Source: Fibrobacter sp.
GTDB lineage: Bacteria; Fibrobacterota; Fibrobacteria; Fibrobacterales; Fibrobacteraceae
DNA length: 9,653 nucleotides
Assembly (NCBI GenBank): GCA_017550445.1
Contig: JAFZOV010000006.1
Location: forward strand, 1 to 9,653
Reading direction: 5' to 3'
The notes beneath the pieces are model-generated. The model did not search any database, was not told the origin of the DNA, and saw nothing but the letters and a program-made list of their open reading frames with translations. The translations under genes were made by a program, and so were the position numbers. Shown here one piece after another: positions 1 through 7,006 of the stretch. How positions within the stretch are numbered: the stretch's first letter is position 1; the number at the start of each line of letters is the position of its first letter.

Positions 1-186
1 ACCGCTTTAAATGGAGACACTCTGTACGCAAACATTCCTCAAAGCCAAGAACTCTCTTACGACTGTGCCTACTCGGTAACGATTTTCTTCACGCTGGACA
101 AAGAATACTCTGACTTCAGCTATGCGATATTCGATCATAAAGACAAAATGTCTGTGAAAGAACAAACAAAAAAGGTGGATAATTAA
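1..186 (+). CDS. C-terminal fragment of a hypothetical protein with a lipoprotein-repeat-like end
   Basis: The reading frame is open from the first base of the window to a TAA at 184-186 and gives 61 residues; the start lies outside the window. I do not recognise a named family. The fragment resembles the repeat domain of the next gene: it has a GDTLY motif (residues 5-9), a cysteine 16 residues after the Asp of that motif (Cys22), an aromatic/hydrophobic strand after it and a charged end. The downstream repeats have CxC at this place; here the second Cys is a Tyr (C-A-Y). The next gene starts only 14 nt later, so the two are probably co-transcribed. It could be the end of a paralogous serine-linked lipoprotein, but its N-terminus cannot be seen. 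The frame is well supported by position and similarity; the function is unknown. Confidence 0.7.
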   Translation, partial: TALNGDTLYANIPQSQELSYDCAYSVTIFFTLDKEYSDFSYAIFDHKDKMSVKEQTKKVDN

Positions 187-200
187 CAAGGAGAATAAAT

Positions 201-1628
201 ATGAATCAGTCAAAAGTTCTTAAAACCATTACAGCCGCATCGCTGGCCGCCGCCCTTTCCGTGGCATTCACCGCTTGCGGCGACGAATCCTCTTCGACAA
301 GCCCGGATCCGACGGTTCAGGGCGAAGACAGCTCTTCCTCGGTCGAAGAAAAGTCGTCCTCTAGCAACGGGAAGATTGAGAATTCCTCGTCCAGCGAAGA
401 GACCAATGCATCCTCTTCATCCAACGCGCTATCTTCCAGCGATCAACCGGGATCTTCTTCGTCAACCGAGAAGCCTTACAAGCCAAAGGAATTCAAGGCC
501 GAATGTCAAAGCGACAGATTGGAGATTTACGAGACCGATACAGATTCGAAGCGACTGCCCACCGCCACAAGGATTATCAGCGATGACGGATCCCAGATAA
601 TCATCACAGATGAAATCACCACCAACTGCGAAGCCGTCTTCGAAACACCCGATCTTTTCGAATCTGGCGATACCCTCTATGTCAATTCGGAAATCAACTA
701 TCCCCATGGAATGGCCGATTGCATCTGCCCGACGCGCATTTCCTTCAAGATAGAAGATACGCAGCGATTCTCGAAAGCAAAGATGTTGGTTTTCAACAAC
801 GAAGACACCTTCACATTGGAAACCCCATCAAGCTCCACACTGGCAGCAAGCAGCGTTTCCGGCGTTTGTCTGAATAACGATTCATTCGACCCTGAAGTAG
901 ATGGCGTAGCACCCCCGGTCGCCTACATGAAAGTCGATTCCGATTCCGCCACATTAGTCCTTGAACGAGTGCAGGCATCCTGCGAATTCATCAGTGGATT
1001 TACCGGTCCTATCGAACTCCCGATTACACCGAGCATCGAAATCACGGCAGTCGACGACACGCTCTACCTAAAGTCGAAAACAAAACAGGCCACATCGCCC
1101 AAAGCCACGGATTGCATCTGTCCCTCTCGACTCACATTCAAGGTCAAGGCAGACCCGTCCATTGCAAACGCCAAGGTGATTATCATGGACGACGAACTGA
1201 ACACGGGTAAGAAATTGCGCATCATCATGGCCGAAGAAGAAACAAGGCCAAACCCCACTGACCTGCTGCAAAAATACGGACTGAGCCGAGGAACATGCAT
1301 GGACAAGGCCGCCCCAGAAACACCTAGCGTCAACGGTCTCCCCAAAGCCGACTTGACCATCTACGAAAACGGTAGGGCGGTCTTGCAGATGAATTTTGTG
1401 GAAGATTTTTGTGAAATTACGGCAAAGGTATCCCAGAAAGTGGTCAACGACACCTTGTTCCTGGACTACTATGACGTCACCTACACAAGCAACTGCTTAT
1501 GCACAATCTATAATCACACCTTTGATCTGAGCCTAGAAAATACAGGCGCCAGCTACGTCAAATTCAAGGACCAGGTCTTCTACCTATACCCAGTCACCTA
1601 CACAAAAATTCCTAACTGGGACCTTTAA
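201..1628 (+). CDS. Serine-linked lipoprotein with three Cys-containing repeat domains
   Basis: Product of 475 residues. The start is supported by an AAGGAGA ribosome site at 188-194, six bases before the ATG. Residues 1-25 are a signal peptide with a basic start (K6, K9), a hydrophobic core and a lipobox AFTA-C with Cys26 as the lipidated residue, so it should be a membrane-anchored lipoprotein exposed at the periplasm or surface. Residues about 30-90 are a low-complexity linker with repeated SSS/SSSS blocks. Three divergent repeats follow, each with four cysteines in the pattern C...C...CxC: C102/143/174/176, C223/261/305/307 and C366/404/432/434. Each also has a DTLY/DTLF motif 15-19 residues before the CxC. 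The even cysteine count suggests disulfides, which fits export. No enzyme motif is visible. Serine-linked lipoproteins of this style are common in Fibrobacter (recalled, not searched). Binding or surface scaffolding is conceivable, but no function can be assigned. Confidence 0.9.
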   Translation: MNQSKVLKTITAASLAAALSVAFTACGDESSSTSPDPTVQGEDSSSSVEEKSSSSNGKIENSSSSEETNASSSSNALSSSDQPGSSSSTEKPYKPKEFKAECQSDRLEIYETDTDSKRLPTATRIISDDGSQIIITDEITTNCEAVFETPDLFESGDTLYVNSEINYPHGMADCICPTRISFKIEDTQRFSKAKMLVFNNEDTFTLETPSSSTLAASSVSGVCLNNDSFDPEVDGVAPPVAYMKVDSDSATLVLERVQASCEFISGFTGPIELPITPSIEITAVDDTLYLKSKTKQATSPKATDCICPSRLTFKVKADPSIANAKVIIMDDELNTGKKLRIIMAEEETRPNPTDLLQKYGLSRGTCMDKAAPETPSVNGLPKADLTIYENGRAVLQMNFVEDFCEITAKVSQKVVNDTLFLDYYDVTYTSNCLCTIYNHTFDLSLENTGASYVKFKDQVFYLYPVTYTKIPNWDL

Positions 1629-1662
1629 CCCAGCGGCATTCTTCCCCGCCATTCTCTCTGTC

Positions 1663-1690
1663 ATCCCGGCCTCTGAGCCGGGATCTTTTT
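1663..1690 (+). terminator. Rho-independent terminator made from a dispersed palindrome
   Basis: The stem ATCCCGGC (1663-1670) pairs perfectly with GCCGGGAT (1677-1684) around a CTCTGA loop and is followed by C and TTTTT (1686-1690). It lies 34 nt after the lipoprotein stop and separates it from the next gene. The core, with the preceding CTCTGTC (1656-1662), reappears in reverse orientation and in interrupted form near 9236-9289, so it looks like a dispersed intergenic repeat used as a terminator. Confidence 0.85.
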
Positions 1691-1712
1691 ATATTACCCC
1701 TAGGAGGACAAG

Positions 1713-2078
1713 ATGACCGAGAAGATGAAAGGTAGGCTATATACATGGTTAGTCTTTACAGGTTTTTACCTTGTAATGACATTATTCCTTTTATGTATAG
1801 GAGCCGATTTTTTTCTAATGATCATCCTATTTTTCTTTTGGGCCGTCATCACCGGAATAACATGTTTAGTTTTCGGATTTATTCCCGGTAGGGGTAATTC
1901 ATTTTTTGTAGACAATTATTTGAACGAAGAACCCGTAGATTATCGTGATTCATCCGATATTTTTGACGAAGCTTTAGGTCTAAAGCAGCCCGAAGAACGC
2001 GAAAAAACGTTCGACGAACTTATCGCCAAGAAACCTAAAGACATTCCGCAGCAAGTGCGGAATGACTCAAAGCTTTAG
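1713..2078 (+). CDS. Small two-helix membrane protein, hypothetical
   Basis: Product of 121 residues. The start is set by a strong TAGGAGG site at 1701-1707, five bases before the ATG. Two hydrophobic segments, about residues 11-30 and 32-56, indicate two membrane helices joined by a very short turn (around G30-A31-D32). A charged, Asp/Glu/Lys-rich cytoplasmic-type tail follows (about 66-121). I recognise no family and no catalytic motif. By eye the gene is much more AT-rich, with many codons ending in T or A, than the lipoprotein and nadE beside it, which could mean recent transfer or a fast-evolving orphan. Residues 110-118 (DIPQQVRND) are encoded by a perfect palindrome at 2042-2064, so the original C-terminus may have been shorter. 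It converges on nadE and overlaps its stop by 4 nt. Confidence 0.75.
   Translation: MTEKMKGRLYTWLVFTGFYLVMTLFLLCIGADFFLMIILFFFWAVITGITCLVFGFIPGRGNSFFVDNYLNEEPVDYRDSSDIFDEALGLKQPEEREKTFDELIAKKPKDIPQQVRNDSKL
2042..2064. repeat. REP-like palindrome inside the 3' end of a coding region
   Basis: CATTCCGCA (2042-2050) and TGCGGAATG (2056-2064) form a perfect 9-bp stem around GCAAG. It sits at the convergent junction of the small membrane protein gene (+) and nadE (-). Neither side has a long T-run, so it is at most a weak terminator. Palindromes of this style are common dispersed intergenic repeats in related genomes (recalled, not searched). Here it is translated as DIPQQVRND. Confidence 0.6.
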
Positions 2079-4033
2079 AGCCAGTCGCTGAAACTTGAAT
2101 CGCTGGGCATGCGCCAATCGGCGCGAGGCGACAAGGAAATTGTACCGACCTTCGGACCGTCAGGAATACAGCTACGCTTGAACTGTTGCGTAAAGAACCT
2201 GCGCACGAATACGGCTAAAGCCTTTTCCAATTCTTCGTCGCTGAACTTGCCAGCAAAGGCATACTTCGCAAGGAACAGGAGCTTTTGCGGAGCAGCGCCG
2301 TACTTTGCAAAATGATACAAGTAGAAGTCGTGGATTTCGTAAGCACCCAAGATACTTTCGGTCTTCTGCGCAATCTGGCCGTTCGCATCAGCAGGCAAAA
2401 GTTCCGGCGACACCGGCGTATCCAAGATATCCTTGAGAACAGCCTTAAGTTCAGCTTCGGAATTATCCGCATACCAATCTACGATGTGGCGCACAAGCGT
2501 CTTCGGAATATCGCAGTTCACAGCATACATGGACATATGGTCGGCGTTATAAGTGCTCCAGCCCAGAGCAATTTCAGAAAGGTCACCGGTACCGATAACG
2601 ATTCCGCCTTCGCTATTGGCGATGTCCATCAAAATCTGGGTGCGTTCGCGGGCCTGCACGTTTTCGTAAGTCACATTGAGCGTTTTCGGGTCATGTCCGA
2701 TGTCAGCAAAATGCTGCAGGCAAGCCTTCTGGATGTCAACGGTGCGCAGTTCCACGCCCAAGAGTTCCGCCTGCTTTACGGCGTTGCTCTTGGTACGCTT
2801 CGTCGTACCAAATCCAGGCATCGTAAGAGCCAGGATTTCTGTTGCAGGACGCTTCAACAACTTGAACGTCTCTGCAACAACGAGCAACGCAAGCGTAGAA
2901 TCCAAGCCGCCGCTAAGGCCAATCACCGCGCGCTTCGAATGCGACGCTTCGAGTCGCTTCGCAAGTCCTGCGCATTGAATATTGAAAATCTCGGTGCAGG
3001 ACTTGTCGCGAGTTTCGATGTTCCCCGGCACAAACGGCGTCGGGCAAACAAAGCGGTACTTCAAGGCATCAATTGAACGCAGCCCATCGAAACTCGCCGC
3101 GCGCGCATACACCTCGCGGGAATCATACCCCTGGAACGAACCTTCGCTCAAACGCTGCATATTCAAGCGTTCCACGTCGATATCTGCATAAACAATTTCA
3201 GATTCGCGGCTGAACGGTTTGCTTTCTGCCATCATGGTGCCATTTTCGGCAATCATCAAGTGACCGCTAAAGACCATGTCCGTCGTCGATTCATGCACGC
3301 CCGCAGACGAATACACATAAGCCGCCATGCAGCGTGCCGACTGGTTCATCACCAAGTTACGGCGGTAATCGCGCTTGCCCACCAAGGCATCGCTTGCCGA
3401 AAGGTTCACAATCACGTTCGCGCCAGCCAAGGCGAGTTCACCGCTCGGCGGCACAGCCGTCCACAAGTCTTCGCAAAGTTCCACACCTATGCGGACCTCG
3501 GAACCCGACTCACCCTTCACCGTAAAGAAGTTCGTCACCGGCACATCGCCAAAGCCCTCGACGCAGCACTTAACCGCGCCCGCGGCATTCCCAGCCGAGA
3601 CCCCAGCACAAGCCACAGTCCCGCGCAGCAAATCGCGACCGCTGGAGAAATGGCGCTTTTCATAGAATTCGCGCTGGTTCGGCAAATGAATCTTGGGCGT
3701 CACCGCCACAAGCTTGCCACGCTGCAAGAAAGCCGCACAATTGTACAAGCAACCGAACATTCTAAGCGGAAGCCCCACCGCAATCACCGCATCGCTATCA
3801 GCAAAAGCCGTCGCAATCTTCGAGAGAGATTCCACGCTCTTCTTGAGCAACAGTTCCTGATGGAAAAGGTCGCTGCAAGTGTACCCCGTAATGCAAAGCT
3901 CCGGAAACACCACGATAGCGGCATCGTTTTTGATAGCCTCGCTCGCACAGCGGATAATCTCCGCTGTATTGTAAGCGGTATCGGCGACCTTTAAAGTCGG
4001 ACAGACAGAAGCGAATCGGTAAAATCCAAACAT
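2075..4033 (-). CDS. nadE: Glutamine-hydrolysing NAD+ synthetase
   Basis: Product of 652 residues, the usual length for the two-domain, glutamine-dependent enzyme. It makes NAD+ from nicotinate adenine dinucleotide, ATP and glutamine in the cytoplasm, the last step of NAD synthesis. The N-terminal nitrilase-type glutaminase domain (about 1-290) shows the triad Glu45 (FPELC), Lys114 (PKIHLPN) and Cys187 (VELCEDLW). The C-terminal synthetase domain (about 345-652) has the ATP-pyrophosphatase loop SGGLDS (374-379), NVQARER (458-464) and GTGDLSEIALGW (481-492). It is the last gene of the minus-strand cluster, 42 nt after the activator gene. Its leader shows no good ribosome site. A TATATT at 4045-4040 lies so close to the ATG that a local promoter would give a nearly leaderless message; this is tentative. 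Its stop overlaps the convergent small membrane protein gene by 4 nt. Confidence 0.95.
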   Translation of the reverse strand: MFGFYRFASVCPTLKVADTAYNTAEIIRCASEAIKNDAAIVVFPELCITGYTCSDLFHQELLLKKSVESLSKIATAFADSDAVIAVGLPLRMFGCLYNCAAFLQRGKLVAVTPKIHLPNQREFYEKRHFSSGRDLLRGTVACAGVSAGNAAGAVKCCVEGFGDVPVTNFFTVKGESGSEVRIGVELCEDLWTAVPPSGELALAGANVIVNLSASDALVGKRDYRRNLVMNQSARCMAAYVYSSAGVHESTTDMVFSGHLMIAENGTMMAESKPFSRESEIVYADIDVERLNMQRLSEGSFQGYDSREVYARAASFDGLRSIDALKYRFVCPTPFVPGNIETRDKSCTEIFNIQCAGLAKRLEASHSKRAVIGLSGGLDSTLALLVVAETFKLLKRPATEILALTMPGFGTTKRTKSNAVKQAELLGVELRTVDIQKACLQHFADIGHDPKTLNVTYENVQARERTQILMDIANSEGGIVIGTGDLSEIALGWSTYNADHMSMYAVNCDIPKTLVRHIVDWYADNSEAELKAVLKDILDTPVSPELLPADANGQIAQKTESILGAYEIHDFYLYHFAKYGAAPQKLLFLAKYAFAGKFSDEELEKALAVFVRRFFTQQFKRSCIPDGPKVGTISLSPRADWRMPSDSSFSDWL

Positions 4034-4075
4034 AGCCTAAATATAGATTAGTTCGGAAAGCTTTCGTTTCAAAAA

Positions 4076-5602
4076 CTAGTGGTTGGACTTGATTCCAAGC
4101 TTGTTCATGCGGTAATTCATCATGCGCGGAGACACGCCCAGGTCGCGACCCGCCGCCGAAAGGTTACCGTTATTGCGCTTAATGGCCTCAGTAATGATTT
4201 CACGTTCGTAATTGTTCATCATCACGTCGAGCGGAGCAATCTTTGTACCAGAAACATCCACATTGCCCACCGTCAGGCTCGTCTGCAGTGATGGCGGCAA
4301 ATTATAGCTATGCACGCAGTCATCGGTTGCCGTAAGCACCGCACGTTCAATGCAGTTTTCCAGTTCACGCACGTTACCCGGCCAATGATAGCTCATGAGC
4401 AGGTTAATCGCCGTTGTCGAAAGGCGCTGCACCTTCTTGTTATAACGCAAATTCATCTTTTCGATGAAGTGTTCCGCCAGCAAAATAATGTCGGACTTAC
4501 GCTTCGCCAAGTCGGGCATGGTAATCGGGAAAATGTTCAAGCGGTAGAACAAGTCTTCGCGGAACTTGCCCTGCGCAATAAGCTCTTCCAGGTTGCGGCT
4601 CGTGGCAGCCAAGAATCGCACATCGGAATGCAATTCTTCGTTGCTACCCACGCGGCTAAAGGTGCGTTCCTGCAAGAATCGCAAAAGCTTCACCTGAGTC
4701 TGCATCGTAAGGTCGCCAATTTCATCGAGGAACAGCGTTCCCCCATCGGCAGCTTCGGCACGGCCAATGCGGCGGTTCACCGCACCTGTAAAGGCGCCCT
4801 TTTCGTGACCGAACAATTCGCTTTCTACCAGGTTCTCAGGGAGAGCCGCACAGTTCAGCGTAATAAACGGCTTGTCCTTTCTTGCAGACAAATTCACAAT
4901 CGCGCGGGCAATCATCTCTTTACCCGTACCGCTACCGCCACGAATCAGGACCGTGGCATCGCTCGGGGCCACCTGGCGCACCTGCTCGTAAATCATCTGC
5001 ATTTCGCGGCAGTTACCCACAAGTTCGCCGGGGTTGTTCGAAAGCATGTCGCGGAGTTTGCGGTTTTCTTCGAGCATCGTTTCGCGCTCGTTATGCAACT
5101 CAATGCATTCGTTCGCCGCATCACCCGTAATGTTTGCGATAATTTCAAGGAGCGCTACGTCGCGGTCCAAATCCGTAGAACCTTCCACCGGGCGGTCAAT
5201 CGAAAGCGTTCCGATCACATCGCCGTCATGAATCAGCGGCACGCAAATAAAGGCCACCTGAGAGTCGTAATGGCGGCTCCCCGTACGGTTCAAGAAGCGG
5301 GAATCCTTGCGCAAGTCAGGAATCACATGGCTCACACCGCGTTCTGCGACGTGGCCCGTAATGCCTTCACCCATGCGATAAAGGCCCTTTTGCTTTTCAG
5401 ATTCATCGAGCCCGCGAGAAGCTTCAATTTTAAGAGTGTCACCGAACCGGAGCGCAAAAGTGCCGCGCAACATTCCAAGTTCAGATTCCAAGATGCCGAG
5501 TACGTTTTCCAGCAACTTCTCCACATTGCGTTCGTGAATAATCGCGACGCTAATCTTCTGGATAACAGAAATTTCTGGACCTATTGGAGAGGGCATGTGC
5601 AT
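4076..5602 (-). CDS. NifA-like sigma-54-dependent transcriptional activator (GAF, AAA+, Fis-type HTH)
   Basis: Product of about 508 residues with the full layout of a bacterial enhancer-binding protein. A GAF sensor domain spans about 20-165, followed by a linker helix. The AAA+ domain (about 195-420) has Walker A GGSGTGKE (222-229), the sigma-54 contact loop GAFTGA (269-274), Walker B GGTLFLDE (287-294), candidate arginine fingers in FREDLFYRLN (R348, R354) and WPGNVREL (407-414). A Fis-type helix-turn-helix lies near 479-504. Such proteins bind upstream sites and use ATP to open sigma-54 promoters; in NifA-type proteins the GAF domain senses small molecules such as 2-oxoglutarate, but the ligand here is unknown. 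Walker A has Gly223 where most relatives have Glu (GESGTGKE). No receiver domain is present, so it is probably not a two-component response regulator. It is the third gene of the dapF-dapL-nadE cluster. Start choice is uncertain: ATGs at 5602 and 5596 both lack a clear ribosome site. Confidence 0.93.
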   Translation of the reverse strand: MHMPSPIGPEISVIQKISVAIIHERNVEKLLENVLGILESELGMLRGTFALRFGDTLKIEASRGLDESEKQKGLYRMGEGITGHVAERGVSHVIPDLRKDSRFLNRTGSRHYDSQVAFICVPLIHDGDVIGTLSIDRPVEGSTDLDRDVALLEIIANITGDAANECIELHNERETMLEENRKLRDMLSNNPGELVGNCREMQMIYEQVRQVAPSDATVLIRGGSGTGKEMIARAIVNLSARKDKPFITLNCAALPENLVESELFGHEKGAFTGAVNRRIGRAEAADGGTLFLDEIGDLTMQTQVKLLRFLQERTFSRVGSNEELHSDVRFLAATSRNLEELIAQGKFREDLFYRLNIFPITMPDLAKRKSDIILLAEHFIEKMNLRYNKKVQRLSTTAINLLMSYHWPGNVRELENCIERAVLTATDDCVHSYNLPPSLQTSLTVGNVDVSGTKIAPLDVMMNNYEREIITEAIKRNNGNLSAAGRDLGVSPRMMNYRMNKLGIKSNH

Positions 5603-5612
5603 AAGATAGTAA

Positions 5613-5683
5613 ATGGAAGTGTGAAATGTGGAATGTGGGATGTGAAATGATTAATTACACATTTGTCATTTCACATTACACAT
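5613..5683. repeat. Low-complexity hairpin repeat, copy 1 (dapL-activator spacer)
   Basis: The left part is a run of GTGAAATGTG/GGAATGTG-type units. The right part (5652-5683) is a 32-nt core that recurs at 6975-7006 with one mismatch (T5671 versus C6994). An 11-bp perfect inverted repeat, ATGTGAAATGA (5640-5650) with TCATTTCACAT (5666-5676), allows a hairpin. On the minus strand it begins 3 nt after the dapL stop and ends about 10 nt before the activator start, filling the spacer. Confidence 0.8.
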
Positions 5684-5686
5684 TGT

Positions 5687-6895
5687 TTATAATTTCTCTT
5701 TTATCCTCTGGAGGGCAATCTTCGTGCGTTCGTGGTCGCCAAAGGCGGTCAAGCGGAAATAACCTTCGCCGCAGGGGCCAAAGCCGCTACCCGGGGTACC
5801 CACCACCTGGCAAGTAGCAAGCAGGCGGTCAAAGAAATCGAACGACTTTTCGCCTTCGGGAATTTTCCACCAAATGTAGGGAGCATGTTCACCGCCAAAG
5901 ACCGTGTAACCGGCAGCAGTGAGTTCCTTGCGGATGAGCTTTGCCGTATCCATGTAGCCCTTGATGACAGCCGTGGTTTCTTTCCAGCCCTGCGGAGTGT
6001 AAATCGCTTCGGCAGCACGCTGGGTCACGTAGTTTACGCCGTTGAACTTGGTGCACTGGCGACGGTTCCACATGGCATGGAGCTTGGAAAGTTCGTGCGG
6101 AATCACCGTGTAGGCGCAACGCACGCCCGTAAAACCAGCCGTCTTACTAAAGCTGCGGAATTCAATGGCGCAAGTGCGGGCACCCGGAATTTCAAAAATC
6201 GAGTGCGGGAGCGATTCGTCCTGAATGTAGCAGTTATAGGCGCCATCGAACAGAATCAGCGAACCCGTTTCGTTAGCATAATTCACGAACTTCTGCAAAG
6301 TTTCGCGGCTAAGGACCGTACCCGTGGGGTTGTTCGGGCTGCAAAGGTAGATCAACTGCACCGGATTCTTGGGCAAATCCGGCTGGAAATTGTTTTCGGC
6401 AGTAGAAGCCAGATAAGTCACTTCGGAAAAATGACCGTCGGCCTGGAGCGTTCCCGTGCGGCCAGCCATCACGTTGAAATCCAAATAGACCGGGTAAACG
6501 GGATCCGGAATAGCAATCTTTACATTTTCTGAAAAGAGTTCCTGGATATTGGCCACATCGCACTTGGAACCGTCGCTCACGAAGATGTCGCCCGGGTCCA
6601 TTTCGATGCCGCGGGCGGTATATTCGCCACGGACAATGGCTTCACGGAGAAAATCGTAGCCCTGTTCGGGGCCGTAGCCGCGGAAGGTGTCCTTCACTGC
6701 CATTTCGTCAACGGCCTTGTGCATGGCCTTGATGACTTCGGGAATGAGCGGCGTGGTCACGTCACCGATACCCAAGCGGATAATGTCAGCATCGGCGTGT
6801 TCGCCCTGGTATTCCTTGATTTTACGGGCGATGGTCGAGAAAAGGTAAGAGCCCGGAAGGCGATCGTAGTTTGTATTAATATAGGAGTTGTTCAT
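5687..6895 (-). CDS. dapL: LL-diaminopimelate aminotransferase
   Basis: Product of 402 residues, the normal DapL length. It converts tetrahydrodipicolinate directly to LL-diaminopimelate with glutamate as amino donor, bypassing the succinyl or acetyl DAP branches, and so feeds lysine and peptidoglycan. It is a fold-type I PLP enzyme. Visible are the N-terminal NTNYDRLPGSYLF block, RLGIGDVTTPL (40-50), SPNNPTG (186-192), FDGAY (216-220), the PLP lysine K251 in SFSKTAGFTGVR and the C-terminal RLTAFG (Arg381 probably binds the carboxylate). The frame stays open upstream to an ATG at 6985, but those extra 30 residues come from the repeat at 6901-7006. The start at 6895 gives the expected family N-terminus. 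No clear ribosome site precedes it. It follows dapF by 110 nt in the same direction, and dapF acts on its product. Confidence 0.95.
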   Translation of the reverse strand: MNNSYINTNYDRLPGSYLFSTIARKIKEYQGEHADADIIRLGIGDVTTPLIPEVIKAMHKAVDEMAVKDTFRGYGPEQGYDFLREAIVRGEYTARGIEMDPGDIFVSDGSKCDVANIQELFSENVKIAIPDPVYPVYLDFNVMAGRTGTLQADGHFSEVTYLASTAENNFQPDLPKNPVQLIYLCSPNNPTGTVLSRETLQKFVNYANETGSLILFDGAYNCYIQDESLPHSIFEIPGARTCAIEFRSFSKTAGFTGVRCAYTVIPHELSKLHAMWNRRQCTKFNGVNYVTQRAAEAIYTPQGWKETTAVIKGYMDTAKLIRKELTAAGYTVFGGEHAPYIWWKIPEGEKSFDFFDRLLATCQVVGTPGSGFGPCGEGYFRLTAFGDHERTKIALQRIKEKL

Positions 6896-6900
6896 AATCA

Positions 6901-7006
6901 ATGTGAAATGTGAAGTGTGAAGTGTGGGATGTGGGCGGCTACGCCGCAATGTGTAGTGTGAAATGTGAGATGTGTAATTACACATTTGTCATTCCACATT
7001 ACACAT
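6901..7006. repeat. Low-complexity hairpin repeat, copy 2 (dapF-dapL spacer)
   Basis: A run of GTGAAATGTG-like units is followed by a perfect small hairpin, GCGGC-TAC-GCCGC (6935-6947), and then the 32-nt core (6975-7006) shared with copy 1. Positions 6949-6965 can pair with 6990-7006 over 17 positions with one mismatch and one G-U. A perfect 16-nt palindrome, ATGTGTAATTACACAT, lies at 6970-6985. The core overlaps the last base of the dapF stop codon. It has the same orientation as copy 1 and fills nearly the whole spacer. Confidence 0.8.

Noticed and set aside
2285..3994. Two long plus-strand open frames opposite nadE
   Set aside because: They have no recognisable domains or ribosome sites and are fully explained by the NAD synthetase gene on the other strand.
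4310..5650. Long open frame (446 codons) antisense to the sigma-54 activator
   Set aside because: The opposite strand encodes a protein with all motifs of the family; the antisense product is His/Arg-rich without domains and its end runs into the repeat. It is a shadow of a codon-biased gene.
5613..7006. The two GTGAAATGTG-type repeats considered as a CRISPR array
   Set aside because: There are only two core copies, 1.3 kb apart with a gene between them, and no regular spacers.
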